The notes: generated by a model not told the origin, from the sequence alone. A stretch of 11,484 nt of DNA from an uncultured Roseovarius sp. (GCA_934501475.1 CAKSUL010000053.1:1-11484), one strand, 5' to 3'; positions 1 to 7,087 are shown, counted from the first letter of the stretch. Made by a program: numbers and translations.

Positions 1-1
1 G

Positions 2-75
2 TGACCCCGGCAGGATTCGAACCTGCAACCTGCCCCTTAGGAGGGGGCTGCTCTATCCAGTTGAGCCACGGGGCC
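2..75 (-). tRNA. tRNA-Arg (anticodon CCT)
   Basis: The minus strand folds as a complete cloverleaf. The acceptor stem GGCCCCG pairs with CGGGGTC (one G-U). The D arm contains GCTCAACTGGATAGAGC. The anticodon stem GCCCC/GGGGC encloses the loop CTCCTAA, giving anticodon CCT, which reads the Arg codon AGG. The T arm is GCAGG-TTCGAAT-CCTGC. The discriminator is A at position 2. Only one base lies beyond it in the window, so whether CCA is encoded cannot be seen. The gene is divergent from the LacI-type regulator. Confidence 0.96.
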
Positions 76-89
76 GGATGGTGGGGTGG

Positions 90-118
90 TTCTTAGCGTG
101 GTGCGCGGGGCTTGTCAT
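90..118 (-). promoter_or_regulatory. Putative sigma-70-type promoter of tRNA-Arg
   Basis: Reading the minus strand, ATGACA (118-113; five of six bases match TTGACA) is followed by a 17-bp spacer and TAAGAA (95-90). This would start transcription about 8 bases before the tRNA. The -10 box is a weak match, so the call rests on the -35 box, the spacing and the position. Confidence 0.45.
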
Positions 119-153
119 GGGGGAATGTCATTTGTTTCGTCGCCCTGTGATCT

Positions 154-193
154 GCACGCATGCTTGCGGGGGGTTCACCGTTTGCGGTAGCAT
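154..193 (+). promoter_or_regulatory. Candidate promoter and operator of the LacI-type gene
   Basis: TTGCGG (164-169) and TAGCAT (188-193) are separated by 18 bp and could be -35 and -10 boxes for the regulator gene at 223. Two inverted repeats fall on this element: an imperfect 14-bp palindrome, GCACGCATGCTTGC (154-167, one mismatched pair), and ACCG-tttg-CGGT (177-188), which overlaps the spacer. LacI-family proteins often repress their own genes through palindromes, so these are candidate operators. Neither has the usual central CG of LacI-family sites. Confidence 0.3.
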
Positions 194-222
194 CGGGATG
201 AGTGTTCTCAGGAAGGCAGATC

Positions 223-1248
223 GTGACAAATCAGGATAAGCGTCCGTTGACCCTGCGCGATGTCTCCGAGGCGTCGGGGGTGTCGGAAATGACCGTCAGC
301 CGGGTGCTGCGCAACCGCGGCGATGTGTCGGATGCCACGCGCAAGCGGGTGTTGGCCGTGGCCAAGGACATGGGCTATGTGCCCAACAAGATCGCCGGCG
401 CGCTGGCGTCGAACCGGGTCAATCTGGTGGCGGTCATCATTCCGTCGATGTCCAACATGGTGTTCCCCGAGGTGATGACCGGGATCAGCCAGGCGCTTGA
501 GCAGACCGAGTTGCAGCCGGTTGTCGGGCTGACCGATTACCTGCCCGCCAAAGAGGAAAAAGTGCTCTATGAGATGCTGTCATGGCGCCCCTCGGGCGTG
601 ATCATCGCGGGACTCGAGCATTCGGACGCCTCGCGCGCGATGTTGCGGGCATCGGGCATTCCGGTGGTCGAGATCATGGATCTGGACGGCACGCCGGTGG
701 ATTCGGTTGTCGGCATCTCGCATCGGCGCGCCGGTGAGCAGATGGCCAAGGCGATCCTGCGCGGCGGGTATGAGCGTATCGGTTTTCTGGGGACCAAGAT
801 GACGCGCGATCACCGGGCGCGAAAACGCTTTGAGGGCTTTACCGAGGCGTTGGCCAAGGGCGGTGTCGAAGTGGCCGATCAGGAGTTCTATTCCGGTGGC
901 TCGGCCCTCGCCAAGGGGCGCGAGATGACCCAGAAGATCATGGAGCGCAGCCCGGATCTGGATTTTCTCTATTATTCGAACGATCTGATCGGGGCCGGTG
1001 GGCTGTTGTGGCTGACCGAGCAGGGCATCGACATTCCGGGCGACATGGGGCTGGCCGGGTTCAATGGTGTGGATCTTCTGAAGGGGCTTCCGCTGGAACT
1101 GGCGACGATGGACGCCTGCCGCCATGAAATCGGCAAACAGGCCGCGGGGATCATCGCCGCGCGTGTCGGCCTGCCCGATCGGGGCGAGCCTGTGCGCATC
1201 GCGCTGGAGCCGACCATCAGCTATGGCGATACGTTGCGCCGACCCTGA
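223..1248 (+). CDS. LacI-family transcriptional regulator, GntR (gluconate) type
   Basis: This is a DNA-binding repressor or activator of the LacI/GalR family. Numbering from the chosen start, residues about 9-30 form the helix-turn-helix (TLRDVSEASGVSEMTVSRVL). A hinge region follows (about 50-64, GYVPNKIAGALAS), then a periplasmic-binding-protein-like effector domain from about residue 66 to the end. The effector domain resembles E. coli GntR in stretches such as the MLSW segment and GIPVVE-MD, which suggests a sugar-acid effector, but the ligand cannot be read from sequence. The start is GTG at 223 because AGGAAGG (210-216) lies 6 bases upstream. A GTG at 202 would add seven residues but has no such site. 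The protein is 341 aa, normal for the family. No sugar catabolism or transport gene is in the window, so the regulon lies elsewhere. The gene converges with the DUF305 gene, only 20 bp apart, with no obvious terminator between them. Confidence 0.92.
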   Translation: MTNQDKRPLTLRDVSEASGVSEMTVSRVLRNRGDVSDATRKRVLAVAKDMGYVPNKIAGALASNRVNLVAVIIPSMSNMVFPEVMTGISQALEQTELQPVVGLTDYLPAKEEKVLYEMLSWRPSGVIIAGLEHSDASRAMLRASGIPVVEIMDLDGTPVDSVVGISHRRAGEQMAKAILRGGYERIGFLGTKMTRDHRARKRFEGFTEALAKGGVEVADQEFYSGGSALAKGREMTQKIMERSPDLDFLYYSNDLIGAGGLLWLTEQGIDIPGDMGLAGFNGVDLLKGLPLELATMDACRHEIGKQAAGIIAARVGLPDRGEPVRIALEPTISYGDTLRRP

Positions 1249-1268
1249 CCCGCGCGGTCATGGCACGG

Positions 1269-1727
1269 TCATTGCCCGGCTTGCGCGCCCTCAAGATCGT
1301 CGATCAGCCCCTTCATCTGCGCGATTTCCTTGCGCTGCGTTTCAATGATGGCATCGGCAAGATCGCGCACGCGCGGGTCCGAGATATCGGCGCGTTCGCT
1401 GGTCAGGATGGCGATGGAGTGATGCGGGATCATTGCCTTCATCCATGCGACATCATTGATGGTGGCCTGGCTGCGCACCAGGTAGACGCCAACGGCAAAG
1501 GCCAGCACCGCGGCCAGAAAAACCGCCGCGTTCAGCGCCGAATTGCGATACATGCCGAGCATGAAAGCCAGCATGATCACCGCCATCGACGCCCCCATAT
1601 AAAGCGCCATCCAGGCGCGCGTCTGGCTGAAAAACACGTGATCCAGCGCATAGGTGTTCAGATACATCAGGCCGAACATCACCACGGTTGACGTGGCAAT
1701 CATCGCGCCAAAACGCAGGTAAGACAT
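1269..1727 (-). CDS. Small integral membrane protein with C-terminal DUF305 domain
   Basis: This 152-aa protein has three hydrophobic segments (about residues 7-27, 38-60 and 66-85). They are followed by a soluble tail with the DUF305 signature: WMKAMIPHH around residues 96-103, then a helix with ALADAIIETQ-like spacing (LADAIIETQRKEI). The paired His102-His103 and nearby Met residues are the usual conserved features of DUF305. Members of that family often occur in metal-related, especially copper-related, loci, but no activity is firmly assigned. The ATG at 1727 is chosen because AAGGGAGAG sits just upstream and the protein then begins directly at the first membrane helix. Upstream in-frame sequence looks non-coding. 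The gene lies downstream of petC in the same direction but beyond the pet terminator, so it is probably a separate unit. Its 3' end faces the LacI-type gene. Confidence 0.85.
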   Translation of the reverse strand: MSYLRFGAMIATSTVVMFGLMYLNTYALDHVFFSQTRAWMALYMGASMAVIMLAFMLGMYRNSALNAAVFLAAVLAFAVGVYLVRSQATINDVAWMKAMIPHHSIAILTSERADISDPRVRDLADAIIETQRKEIAQMKGLIDDLEGAQAGQ

Positions 1728-1841
1728 GGCACTCTCCCTTGTCTGTGTGTCTGTCGCATCAACGCACAGCCGCGCCCTGAGGTTCCAATGGCGTTGCCGC
1801 CACATCGCAATGCCCTGCCCTACGGGATGGTTCCGGGCACG

Positions 1842-1872
1842 AAAAAACCCCGCTCTGATCCGAGCGGGGTTT
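1842..1872 (-). terminator. Rho-independent terminator of the petABC operon
   Basis: AAACCCCGCTC (1845-1855) and GAGCGGGGTTT (1862-1872) form an 11-bp perfect stem with a 6-base loop. On the minus strand the stem is followed by a run of six T (1847-1842). It lies about 27 bp beyond the petC stop codon, so it ends the pet transcript before the DUF305 gene. Confidence 0.92.
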
Positions 1873-1898
1873 CGTTATTTCGGCAGTATCGCGCGGGA

Positions 1899-2744
1899 TC
1901 AGCTGTTTTTCTTGCCCTTGACCGGCGCCCAGATCCGCTTGTTGGTGAGATAGAGCAGCACCGACAGCACCGTAAGGAACAGCACACCGGTCAGGCCGGC
2001 ATGTTTGCGCGCCATCATCTTGGGCTCGGCCGCCCACATCAGGAAGGCGGCCACGTCTTCGGCCTCATTGTGCAGGCTGTTGTCATGCCCGTCGTCGAAA
2101 TCGACATCCTCACCCCAGAGCGGCTGCGCCATACCGATCCAGCTGCCCGGAACGGTGTGGTTGCCCTTTTCGTCCTTGCAGCTTTCTGGATAGCCGCCGG
2201 CGGTAAACGCGGTGTTATACGAGCCCTCGAAATCCTCGGGCGCACATTCGGGCGGATCTTCGTAGGCGACCATCAGCGTATAGATATACTCGGGTCCGCC
2301 CATGCCCTTGAACAGCTGGTTCAGGCCGGTGCCCACAGGCCCATGAAAGCCCGCGCGCTTTTTCGCCATCAGCGACAGGTCCGGCGCGTTGGGATCGTTC
2401 GAGCCGGGGAAATGATCCGTCGGCTTGGTCGGGCGGAAATCCTCCAGCTCGGCGTCAAACACTTCGAACTGGGCGGCATAGGCGCGCATCTGATCCGGCG
2501 GAAGATGCGGACCCCCTTCATCACCGACCGTGCGCAGCGGCACATATTGCAGGCCGTGGCAGGCCGCACAGACCTGCGTATAGACCTTGAGACCGCGCTG
2601 TAGCTGATTCTGGTCGAACTTGCCGAACGGGCCCTCGAATGAGAAATCCACATCCTCAACATGGCCACCGCCACCCGCCGCCATGGCGGCCCCCGTCGAA
2701 AGGGTCAGGGCAGCAATCGCGGATATCGCAATTTTCTTGAACAT
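1899..2744 (-). CDS. petC: Cytochrome c1 of the bc1 complex
   Basis: This is the cytochrome c1 subunit of ubiquinol:cytochrome c oxidoreductase. It takes electrons from the Rieske protein on the periplasmic side and passes them to soluble or membrane-bound cytochrome c. The 281-aa precursor has a Sec signal peptide (about residues 1-22, ending AAMA). The heme c site CAACH is at 59-63, and the likely Met ligand is M205 in IGMAQPL. Cys167 and Cys189 match the disulfide pair known in Rhodobacter c1. A C-terminal membrane anchor (about 247-266) is followed by a basic tail ending KGKKNS. It is the third gene of the operon, starting 16 bp after petB with GAGAGGAAACGGGA upstream as the ribosome site. 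Length and motifs are complete and nothing is degenerate. In older Rhodobacter naming this is fbcC. Confidence 0.97.
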   Translation of the reverse strand: MFKKIAISAIAALTLSTGAAMAAGGGGHVEDVDFSFEGPFGKFDQNQLQRGLKVYTQVCAACHGLQYVPLRTVGDEGGPHLPPDQMRAYAAQFEVFDAELEDFRPTKPTDHFPGSNDPNAPDLSLMAKKRAGFHGPVGTGLNQLFKGMGGPEYIYTLMVAYEDPPECAPEDFEGSYNTAFTAGGYPESCKDEKGNHTVPGSWIGMAQPLWGEDVDFDDGHDNSLHNEAEDVAAFLMWAAEPKMMARKHAGLTGVLFLTVLSVLLYLTNKRIWAPVKGKKNS

Positions 2745-2760
2745 TATCCCGTTTCCTCTC

Positions 2761-4083
2761 TTATTCGGCCGGTGTTTCGGCTGGGCCGTAATGGGCGTTG
2801 AAATCGGCCTCGATGGTTTCGGGCTGTGCGGTCGGCTTCTCGATCACGCCCAGCAATGGCAGAACCACCAGGAAATAGGCGAACCAATAGGCCGATGCGA
2901 TCAGCGAGATCGTCGAATAGGGCGGCTCGGCGGGCATGGCGCCACACCACATCAGCACGACGAAATCCAGCACCAGCAGCCAGAACCACCACTTGAACAT
3001 CGGACGATACCGGCCCGAGCGCACGCTGGACGTATCCAGCCACGGCACCACCGCCATGACGGCAATCGCGCCGAACATCGCCAGCACGCCAAAGAACTTG
3101 GCGTCGATGATGCCACCAGTGATCCAGCTGGCGAACATCACCACCCACACATCCGAGGTAAAGGCGCGCAGGATTGCGTAGAAGGGCAGGAAATACCACT
3201 CAGGCACGATATGCGCCGGGGTCACCAGCGGGTTGGCCTCGATATAGTTGTCGGGGTGGCCCAGGTAGTTGGGCATGAAGCCGACAATCGCAAAGAACAC
3301 GGCCAGGATGACCGCCAGGGCGAACAGATCCTTGATCACGAAATAGGGCCAGAACGATACGGTGTCCTTCTGCGCCTCGGCCTTCGAGGCGCGGCGCACT
3401 TCGACCCCGGTCGGGTTGTTGTTGCCCGTGGTGTGGAAGGCCCAGATATGGACCGCGACCAGCGCGGCAATCACGAAGGGCAGCAGGTAGTGCAGGCTGA
3501 AGAAACGGTTCAGCGTCGCATTGTCCACCGCAGGCCCGCCCAGCAGCCATGTCTGGATCGATTCGCCAATGAAGGGAATCGCGCCGAACAGGCCGGTGAT
3601 CACGGTCGCGCCCCAGAACGACATCTGGCCCCAGGGCAGGACATAGCCCATGAACGCGGTGCCCATCATGCACAGATAGATCAGCATCCCGATGATCCAT
3701 GTGATCTCGCGCGGGGCCTTGTAAGAGCCATAATAGAGGCCGCGGAAGATGTGCAGATAGACCGCCACAAAGAACAGCGACCCGCCGTTCATATGCAGAT
3801 AGCGGATGAAATGCCCGCCATTGACGTTGCGCATGATATGCTCGACCGAGGCGAATGCCAGATCGACATGCGGTGTGTAATGCATCGCCAGAATGATGCC
3901 CGTCGCGATTTGCAGCACCAGGCAGAAGGTCAGGACGATGCCCCAGATCCACATCCAGTTCAGGTTCTTGGGTGTGGGGATCATGATGGTGTCATACAGA
4001 AGGCCGACGATGGGCAGGCGGCTGTGCAGCCACTTTTCACCGCTTGATTTCGGTTCGTAATGATCGTGCGGAATACCGGACAT
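2761..4083 (-). CDS. petB: Cytochrome b of the bc1 complex
   Basis: This is the membrane-embedded subunit of the bc1 complex. It carries hemes bL and bH and forms the quinol oxidation (Qo) and quinone reduction (Qi) sites. The 440-aa protein has about eight transmembrane helices. The four heme ligands are His97 and His198, and His111 and His212. The Qo-site PEWY motif is at 294-297 with Glu295. These positions equal those of Rhodobacter capsulatus cytochrome b, which supports both the start codon and the taxonomic guess. The gene begins 12 bp after the petA stop, with GGAAGAAG upstream of the ATG, and precedes petC. This is a single long cytochrome b, not the split b6/subunit IV form. No anomalies were seen. 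The older name is fbcB. Confidence 0.98.
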   Translation of the reverse strand: MSGIPHDHYEPKSSGEKWLHSRLPIVGLLYDTIMIPTPKNLNWMWIWGIVLTFCLVLQIATGIILAMHYTPHVDLAFASVEHIMRNVNGGHFIRYLHMNGGSLFFVAVYLHIFRGLYYGSYKAPREITWIIGMLIYLCMMGTAFMGYVLPWGQMSFWGATVITGLFGAIPFIGESIQTWLLGGPAVDNATLNRFFSLHYLLPFVIAALVAVHIWAFHTTGNNNPTGVEVRRASKAEAQKDTVSFWPYFVIKDLFALAVILAVFFAIVGFMPNYLGHPDNYIEANPLVTPAHIVPEWYFLPFYAILRAFTSDVWVVMFASWITGGIIDAKFFGVLAMFGAIAVMAVVPWLDTSSVRSGRYRPMFKWWFWLLVLDFVVLMWCGAMPAEPPYSTISLIASAYWFAYFLVVLPLLGVIEKPTAQPETIEADFNAHYGPAETPAE

Positions 4084-4095
4084 ATTGCTTCTTCC

Positions 4096-4656
4096 TTATC
4101 CCAGTTTGATCGTTGTGTCGTCGACGAATTCGGTCACGGGAACCCACAGGTTCTCGGGGGCAGGGCCTTTGCGGATACGTCCGGATGTATCATAGTGCGA
4201 TCCGTGGCAGGGGCAAAACCAGCCGCCGAAATCACCGGCACCGTCGCCGATGGGAACGCAGCCCAGATGGGTGCACACACCGATCATCACCAGCCACTCG
4301 CCCGCTTCGTCCATCGTCCGGTTCTGGTCCGAGGCGTCCAGCGACATGTCGTTGCGGTTCTGTGCGTTCTTGTCGATCAGCACATCCAGCGGAACTTCGC
4401 GCGCGGCCTCGATCTCGGCCTCGGTGCGGCGGCGGATGAAGACCGGCTTGCCCAGCCACTTCACGGTAAGCTGCGTGCCCGGCTCCAGATCGGCCACATC
4501 GACGCGGATCGACGACAGGGCCTGCACATCGGCAGAGGGGTTCATCTGGTTGACCAGCGGCCAGACAGCAGCCCCCGTGGCAACGACTCCGGTTCCGGCG
4601 GTGGCATAATAGAGGAAATCCCTCCGGGTGCCTTCGTGATCTTCTGCGTGGGACAC
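4096..4656 (-). CDS. petA: Rieske 2Fe-2S protein of the bc1 complex
   Basis: This is the ubiquinol-cytochrome c reductase iron-sulfur subunit, which takes the first electron from quinol at the Qo site and moves to cytochrome c1. The 186-aa protein starts with a twin-arginine type N-terminus (TRRDF at 10-14) followed by an uncleaved membrane helix (about 15-37). A flexible hinge and the cluster-binding head come next. The ligands are Cys128 and His130 in CTHLGC, and Cys148 and His151 in CPCHGSH. Cys133 and Cys150 are positioned for the stabilising disulfide. The start is GTG at 4656, with GGAGAG six bases upstream; this gives the family length and the usual [11 protein letters not shown] beginning. 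The open frame continues 43 codons further upstream to an ATG at 4785, but that stretch is basic and unlike any Rieske protein. It is the first gene of the pet operon. The older name is fbcF. Confidence 0.96.
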   Translation of the reverse strand: MSHAEDHEGTRRDFLYYATAGTGVVATGAAVWPLVNQMNPSADVQALSSIRVDVADLEPGTQLTVKWLGKPVFIRRRTEAEIEAAREVPLDVLIDKNAQNRNDMSLDASDQNRTMDEAGEWLVMIGVCTHLGCVPIGDGAGDFGGWFCPCHGSHYDTSGRIRKGPAPENLWVPVTEFVDDTTIKLG

Positions 4657-4881
4657 GAGATACTCTCCATTCTTCAGCCCGCAAGGGACCATAGCGTTCG
4701 GGAGCGCGTATGCCGCCCCTTTCAGCCGGGTTTTTAGCTTGGGTTTGCGGATGCGTCCAGTGCGCAATGTCGCTGTTTTTGCCACAGTGCACTTGTATCA
4801 CGCTTGAGCGGGGTGAAATGCGGGTGTAAGCCAAGATAGAATTACCCGGAATGGTCTGAACTCAAACGATAGGTCTACCCC
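4657..4881. other. Divergent intergenic region between petA and the beta-barrel gene
   Basis: These 225 bp must hold the petABC promoter on one strand and the beta-barrel gene promoter on the other. I could not identify a convincing -35/-10 pair for either. A perfect 8-bp palindrome, AGTGCACT, lies at 4786-4793. It may be chance or a regulator site. No gene is seen here. Confidence 0.5.
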
Positions 4882-5580
4882 ATGAAACATCTCACGAAAT
4901 CCGCTGCCGGCGCTGCCTTTGGCGCGTTGATGCTGTTGGCCGCACCGGCCGCCGCCGAAATGGAGCTGAACTTCTATGTGGGTGTTCAGAACGTGGACAG
5001 CAGCACCGGAACCGGCACATTGCCCGGCGGTGCGCCGATCAACCGCAAGTTCAAGTGGAAGGCCAATCCGCTGGAAAGCCCGTTCTATTATGGGGCGCGC
5101 GCCACATGGTGGACACAGAACAACCTGGGCTTCGGCATCGAGGGCACCCATACCAAGGTCTATGCCTCGAACGCGGACATGGCGGCCCTTGGCGTCAGCA
5201 AGCTGGAATTGTCGGACGGGCACAACATCCTTACTTTCAACGTGATGAAACGCTGGCCCGGCACGTTCGAGAATACCAAGTTCACCCCCTATGCCGGCGC
5301 CGGTCTGGGCGTGGCGATCCCGCATGTGGATGTGCAGGTCGTCGGGGCCAGCAACCGCACCCATGATTTCGAGACCACAGGCCTGGCCGCGCGTCTGATC
5401 GCGGGCATGAAATACGACATCAACGAAAAATGGGGCATCTTCGGGGAATATCAGATGACATGGTCCGACAACGACATCACCATCAACCCCGATCCCCTGG
5501 TGGTTGGCCAGACCGCGGGCAAGCTGAAGACCGACATCATGACCCACGCGGTCAATATCGGGATCAGCTACAGCTTCTGA
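4882..5580 (+). CDS. Outer-membrane beta-barrel protein, LpxQ (lipid A oxidase)-like
   Basis: The 232-aa precursor has a Sec signal peptide (about residues 1-25, cleavage after APAAA). Alternating amphipathic strands follow, rich in aromatic residues and Gly, and the chain ends in the ISYSF signature expected for BamA-dependent outer-membrane insertion. The pattern ARATWWTQNNLGFGIEGTHTKVYA, then ELSDGHNILTFNVMKRWPG, PYAGAGLGVAIPHVDV and KYDINEKWGIFGEY, recalls the LpxQ family. In Rhizobium LpxQ oxidises the proximal glucosamine of lipid A to aminogluconate. I recognise the resemblance from memory. A non-enzymatic OmpW/Omp25-type barrel is the alternative. The ribosome site is weak (AGGT, 7 bases before the ATG). 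The gene is divergent from petA and is followed by its own terminator, so it is probably monocistronic. Confidence 0.78.
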   Translation: MKHLTKSAAGAAFGALMLLAAPAAAEMELNFYVGVQNVDSSTGTGTLPGGAPINRKFKWKANPLESPFYYGARATWWTQNNLGFGIEGTHTKVYASNADMAALGVSKLELSDGHNILTFNVMKRWPGTFENTKFTPYAGAGLGVAIPHVDVQVVGASNRTHDFETTGLAARLIAGMKYDINEKWGIFGEYQMTWSDNDITINPDPLVVGQTAGKLKTDIMTHAVNIGISYSF

Positions 5581-5606
5581 ACCGGCCCCGCCACGGCAAA
5601 TGCATG

Positions 5607-5643
5607 ACGCCTACCAGGTTTGTGCCTGGTAGGCGTTTGATTT
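5607..5643 (+). terminator. Rho-independent terminator after the beta-barrel gene
   Basis: ACGCCTACCAGG (5607-5618) and CCTGGTAGGCGT (5625-5636) form a 12-bp perfect stem with a 6-base loop. It is followed on the plus strand by TTT-GA-TTT. It begins 26 bp after the stop codon at 5580. It also lies directly beyond the end of the converging 32-aa reading frame and may block read-through from that side too, although no T run follows on the minus strand. Confidence 0.85.
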
Positions 5644-5741
5644 CATGGATGTTTCAGAACCTGGGCGCCGCAAGATTTGCAGACATGCCCGGCAAGCAGG
5701 ATCGAGAACACCCCGATCCATGTCAAAACCGGCAGGATCAC
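5643..5741 (-). CDS. 32-aa single-helix membrane peptide with CxxC motif (hypothetical)
   Basis: This short frame starts at a GTG (5741-5739) that overlaps the cytochrome c stop codon as GTGA, and it ends at TGA (5645-5643), 6 bp from the terminator hairpin. The product would have one hydrophobic helix (about residues 2-18, ILPVLTWIGVFSILLAG), then HVCKSCGAQ and a short tail ending KHP. The Cys21-x-x-Cys24-Gly motif could bind a metal or form a disulfide. The four-base overlap is the same kind as the ATGA join between the two genes before it, which suggests translational coupling. GGGAAACGGG precedes the start as a possible ribosome site. I do not recognise the family. Evidence for coding is the hydrophobic pattern, the coupling and the fit between gene end and hairpin. 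The length is too short to exclude chance. Confidence 0.55.
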   Translation of the reverse strand: MILPVLTWIGVFSILLAGHVCKSCGAQVLKHP

Positions 5742-6199
5742 CCGCCCGTTTCCCGTGCGTCATAGGCCTGCCGGATGTCCTTGGGCCAGGTCGAGCGGAT
5801 ATAGCTCAGCACCGCGGCAATCTCGTCGTCCGAAAGCACGCCGTCATAGATCGGCATATCCGTGGCATAGCCCGGATCACCGATGATGGCCGCCACGCCG
5901 TATTTGGTGATACGGAACAGGGCCTCGCTGTCGTGATGCCAGGTATGGCCGGTCCTGTCATGGGGCGGGGCGGGCAGGCGTCCGTCCGCGTTCCTTTCAC
6001 GCCAGTTCGGCGCGCCTTGCAGGTTGGCGCCGTGACATGACGCGCAGTTGGCGGCGTAGACCTGCGCGCCAAGGGCCAGGGTCGCGCGATCATCGCGCAA
6101 CAGACCGGAATTGTCCGGCCCGCCCGCCGTCACCAGCCAACCGGTGACGGCGACCCCGACAAGGGCCGCCGCGCCGATCATAATCACGCCGGGTTTCAT
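5738..6199 (-). CDS. Membrane-anchored class I mono-heme cytochrome c
   Basis: This 153-aa protein has an uncleaved-looking N-terminal membrane helix (about residues 4-24) and then a periplasmic cytochrome c domain. The heme-binding motif CASCH is at 52-56, with GANLQG following. The likely sixth ligand is Met115 in TDMPIY. The C-terminal helix LSDDEIAAVLSYIRSTWP is typical of class I cytochromes. It probably carries electrons in the periplasm; its partner is not visible from sequence. The gene starts within the end of the DUF411 gene (ATGA overlap, 6199-6196) and its stop overlaps the start of the 32-aa frame (GTGA). It is therefore the middle of a tightly coupled set. DUF411 and copper-export genes are often accompanied by such a cytochrome, so a copper-linked redox role is a reasonable inference. 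Confidence 0.93.
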   Translation of the reverse strand: MKPGVIMIGAAALVGVAVTGWLVTAGGPDNSGLLRDDRATLALGAQVYAANCASCHGANLQGAPNWRERNADGRLPAPPHDRTGHTWHHDSEALFRITKYGVAAIIGDPGYATDMPIYDGVLSDDEIAAVLSYIRSTWPKDIRQAYDARETGG

Positions 6200-6657
6200 T
6201 GCCCGGCCCGGTAGAACACCTCGCCTTTGGGTGCGGTCCCGCCAAAGGCGATGACATCGAACACCGCATCGGGATCATCCCCCATTCCCGGTGAGCCCAT
6301 CGGCATTCCGGGCACGGAGATCCCCTTGATGTCCGGTTTTTCCGTCAGCAGCTTTTCGACTGCCGCCAGGGGCACATGGCCTTCGATCACATAGCCGCCG
6401 ATCCGGGTCGAATGACAGGACCACAGCTCATCCGGCACGGCATGCGCCTGTTTCGTGCCCGCATAATCGTCATTTTCGATGATTTCGACATCATAGCCCG
6501 CGCTGCGGGCAATCTCGGCCCAGGCCGTGCAACAGCCGCAACTGGGGGTCTTGGTGACGATCATCGACATTGCACCGTCCTGGGCCATCAGAGGCATCGG
6601 CGCGGTGGACAGCATCAGGGACGCCGCGAATGCGGCGATGGAAAGTTTGGTTTTCAT
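6196..6657 (-). CDS. DUF411 periplasmic metal-binding-type protein
   Basis: This 153-aa precursor has a signal peptide (about residues 1-25, ending LMA) followed by a complete DUF411 domain. The thioredoxin-like opening VTKTPSCGCCTAW places Cys40, Cys42 and Cys43 together. PDELWSCHST contributes Cys81-His82, GGYVIEGHVP contributes His94, and the tail ends with GMPMGSPGM and a conserved FDVIAFG strand. DUF411 proteins are commonly found beside copper-resistance genes and are thought to bind metal in the periplasm, but a defined activity is not established. GGAAAC lies upstream of the ATG. The gene follows the 99-aa Cys protein after 42 bp and overlaps the cytochrome c gene by four bases, so the set very likely forms one transcript. 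Confidence 0.93.
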   Translation of the reverse strand: MKTKLSIAAFAASLMLSTAPMPLMAQDGAMSMIVTKTPSCGCCTAWAEIARSAGYDVEIIENDDYAGTKQAHAVPDELWSCHSTRIGGYVIEGHVPLAAVEKLLTEKPDIKGISVPGMPMGSPGMGDDPDAVFDVIAFGGTAPKGEVFYRAGQ

Positions 6658-6699
6658 GGGTCGTTTCCGTTTATTGAAAGATGTGAGGTCTGGTCGCTC

Positions 6700-6999
6700 T
6701 CACACCGATCGCGGAGGGCCCTCGGGCGGCGCGGCCCTGAGGTCAGCGACGCGCCAATCGCTGATCACGAACATCTGACGCCCGGCCGCCCGCGCCATCG
6801 TCGTTGCCTGCGGCAGGGCCGGGATGGTGTAGGTCGCACAAAAAGCGGTGGAATGAGCCCCCGTCGCATCATCGCAGCATGCCATCGTCTCGGACTGCGC
6901 CGGCGCGGTCTCGAATGCCAGGACATCCTGCCCCAGCATTGACTGAGCATGCGCGAGCGTCGCGGCAACGAAAAGAAACAGGACGAGAATATACCTCAT
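6700..6999 (-). CDS. Small exported Cys-containing protein (hypothetical)
   Basis: This 99-aa protein has a clear signal peptide (residues 1-18, RYILVLFLFVAATLAHA). The mature chain, of about 81 residues, has a vicinal Cys pair (Cys41-Cys42 in MACCDD), Cys54 (AFCATY), and His49 between them. The C-terminus is rich in Pro and Arg. I do not recognise a named family. The Cys/His arrangement and its place just upstream of the DUF411 gene suggest periplasmic metal binding. The start at 6999 is chosen because the signal peptide begins there. The open frame extends 21 codons further to 7062, but that stretch is arginine-rich and overlaps the likely promoter. No Shine-Dalgarno sequence precedes the ATG, and the candidate promoter would place the transcript start almost on it. 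Confidence 0.75.
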   Translation of the reverse strand: MRYILVLFLFVAATLAHAQSMLGQDVLAFETAPAQSETMACCDDATGAHSTAFCATYTIPALPQATTMARAAGRQMFVISDWRVADLRAAPPEGPPRSV

Positions 7000-7006
7000 G
7001 GGGCCA

Positions 7007-7035
7007 TATATCGGTTCGATCGCGCAGAACCGCAA
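7007..7035 (-). promoter_or_regulatory. Candidate promoter of the DUF411/cytochrome c cluster
   Basis: On the minus strand TTGCGG (7035-7030) and GATATA (7012-7007) are 17 bp apart. Transcription would begin near 7000, at or just before the ATG at 6999, giving a leaderless or nearly leaderless message. That fits the lack of a ribosome site. The box matches are only moderate. Confidence 0.35.
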
Positions 7036-7087
7036 GGTGGTAACTGCGCGACGTGCCGCCACACGCGACCCCCATCACATCGCAACG

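Noticed and set aside
198..239. 13-codon ATG frame just before the LacI-type gene
   Set aside because: It overlaps the ribosome site of the regulator in another frame; it could be a leader peptide but nothing beyond its presence supports that.
1249..1268. Possible terminator between the LacI-type gene and the DUF305 gene (GACC-CGCGC-GGTC)
   Set aside because: The stem is only about 4 bp, with no T run on either strand.
1788..2603. 271-aa plus-strand frame opposite petC
   Set aside because: It runs through the pet terminator and antisense to cytochrome c1; no family resemblance.
2620..4047. 475-aa plus-strand frame opposite petB
   Set aside because: It is an antisense shadow of a fully conserved cytochrome b gene, very rich in His, Gln and Arg, as expected from reversed GC-rich codons.
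4657..4785. N-terminal extension of the Rieske protein to an ATG at 4785
   Set aside because: The added 43 residues are basic and not Rieske-like; GTG at 4656 has a good ribosome site and gives the family length.
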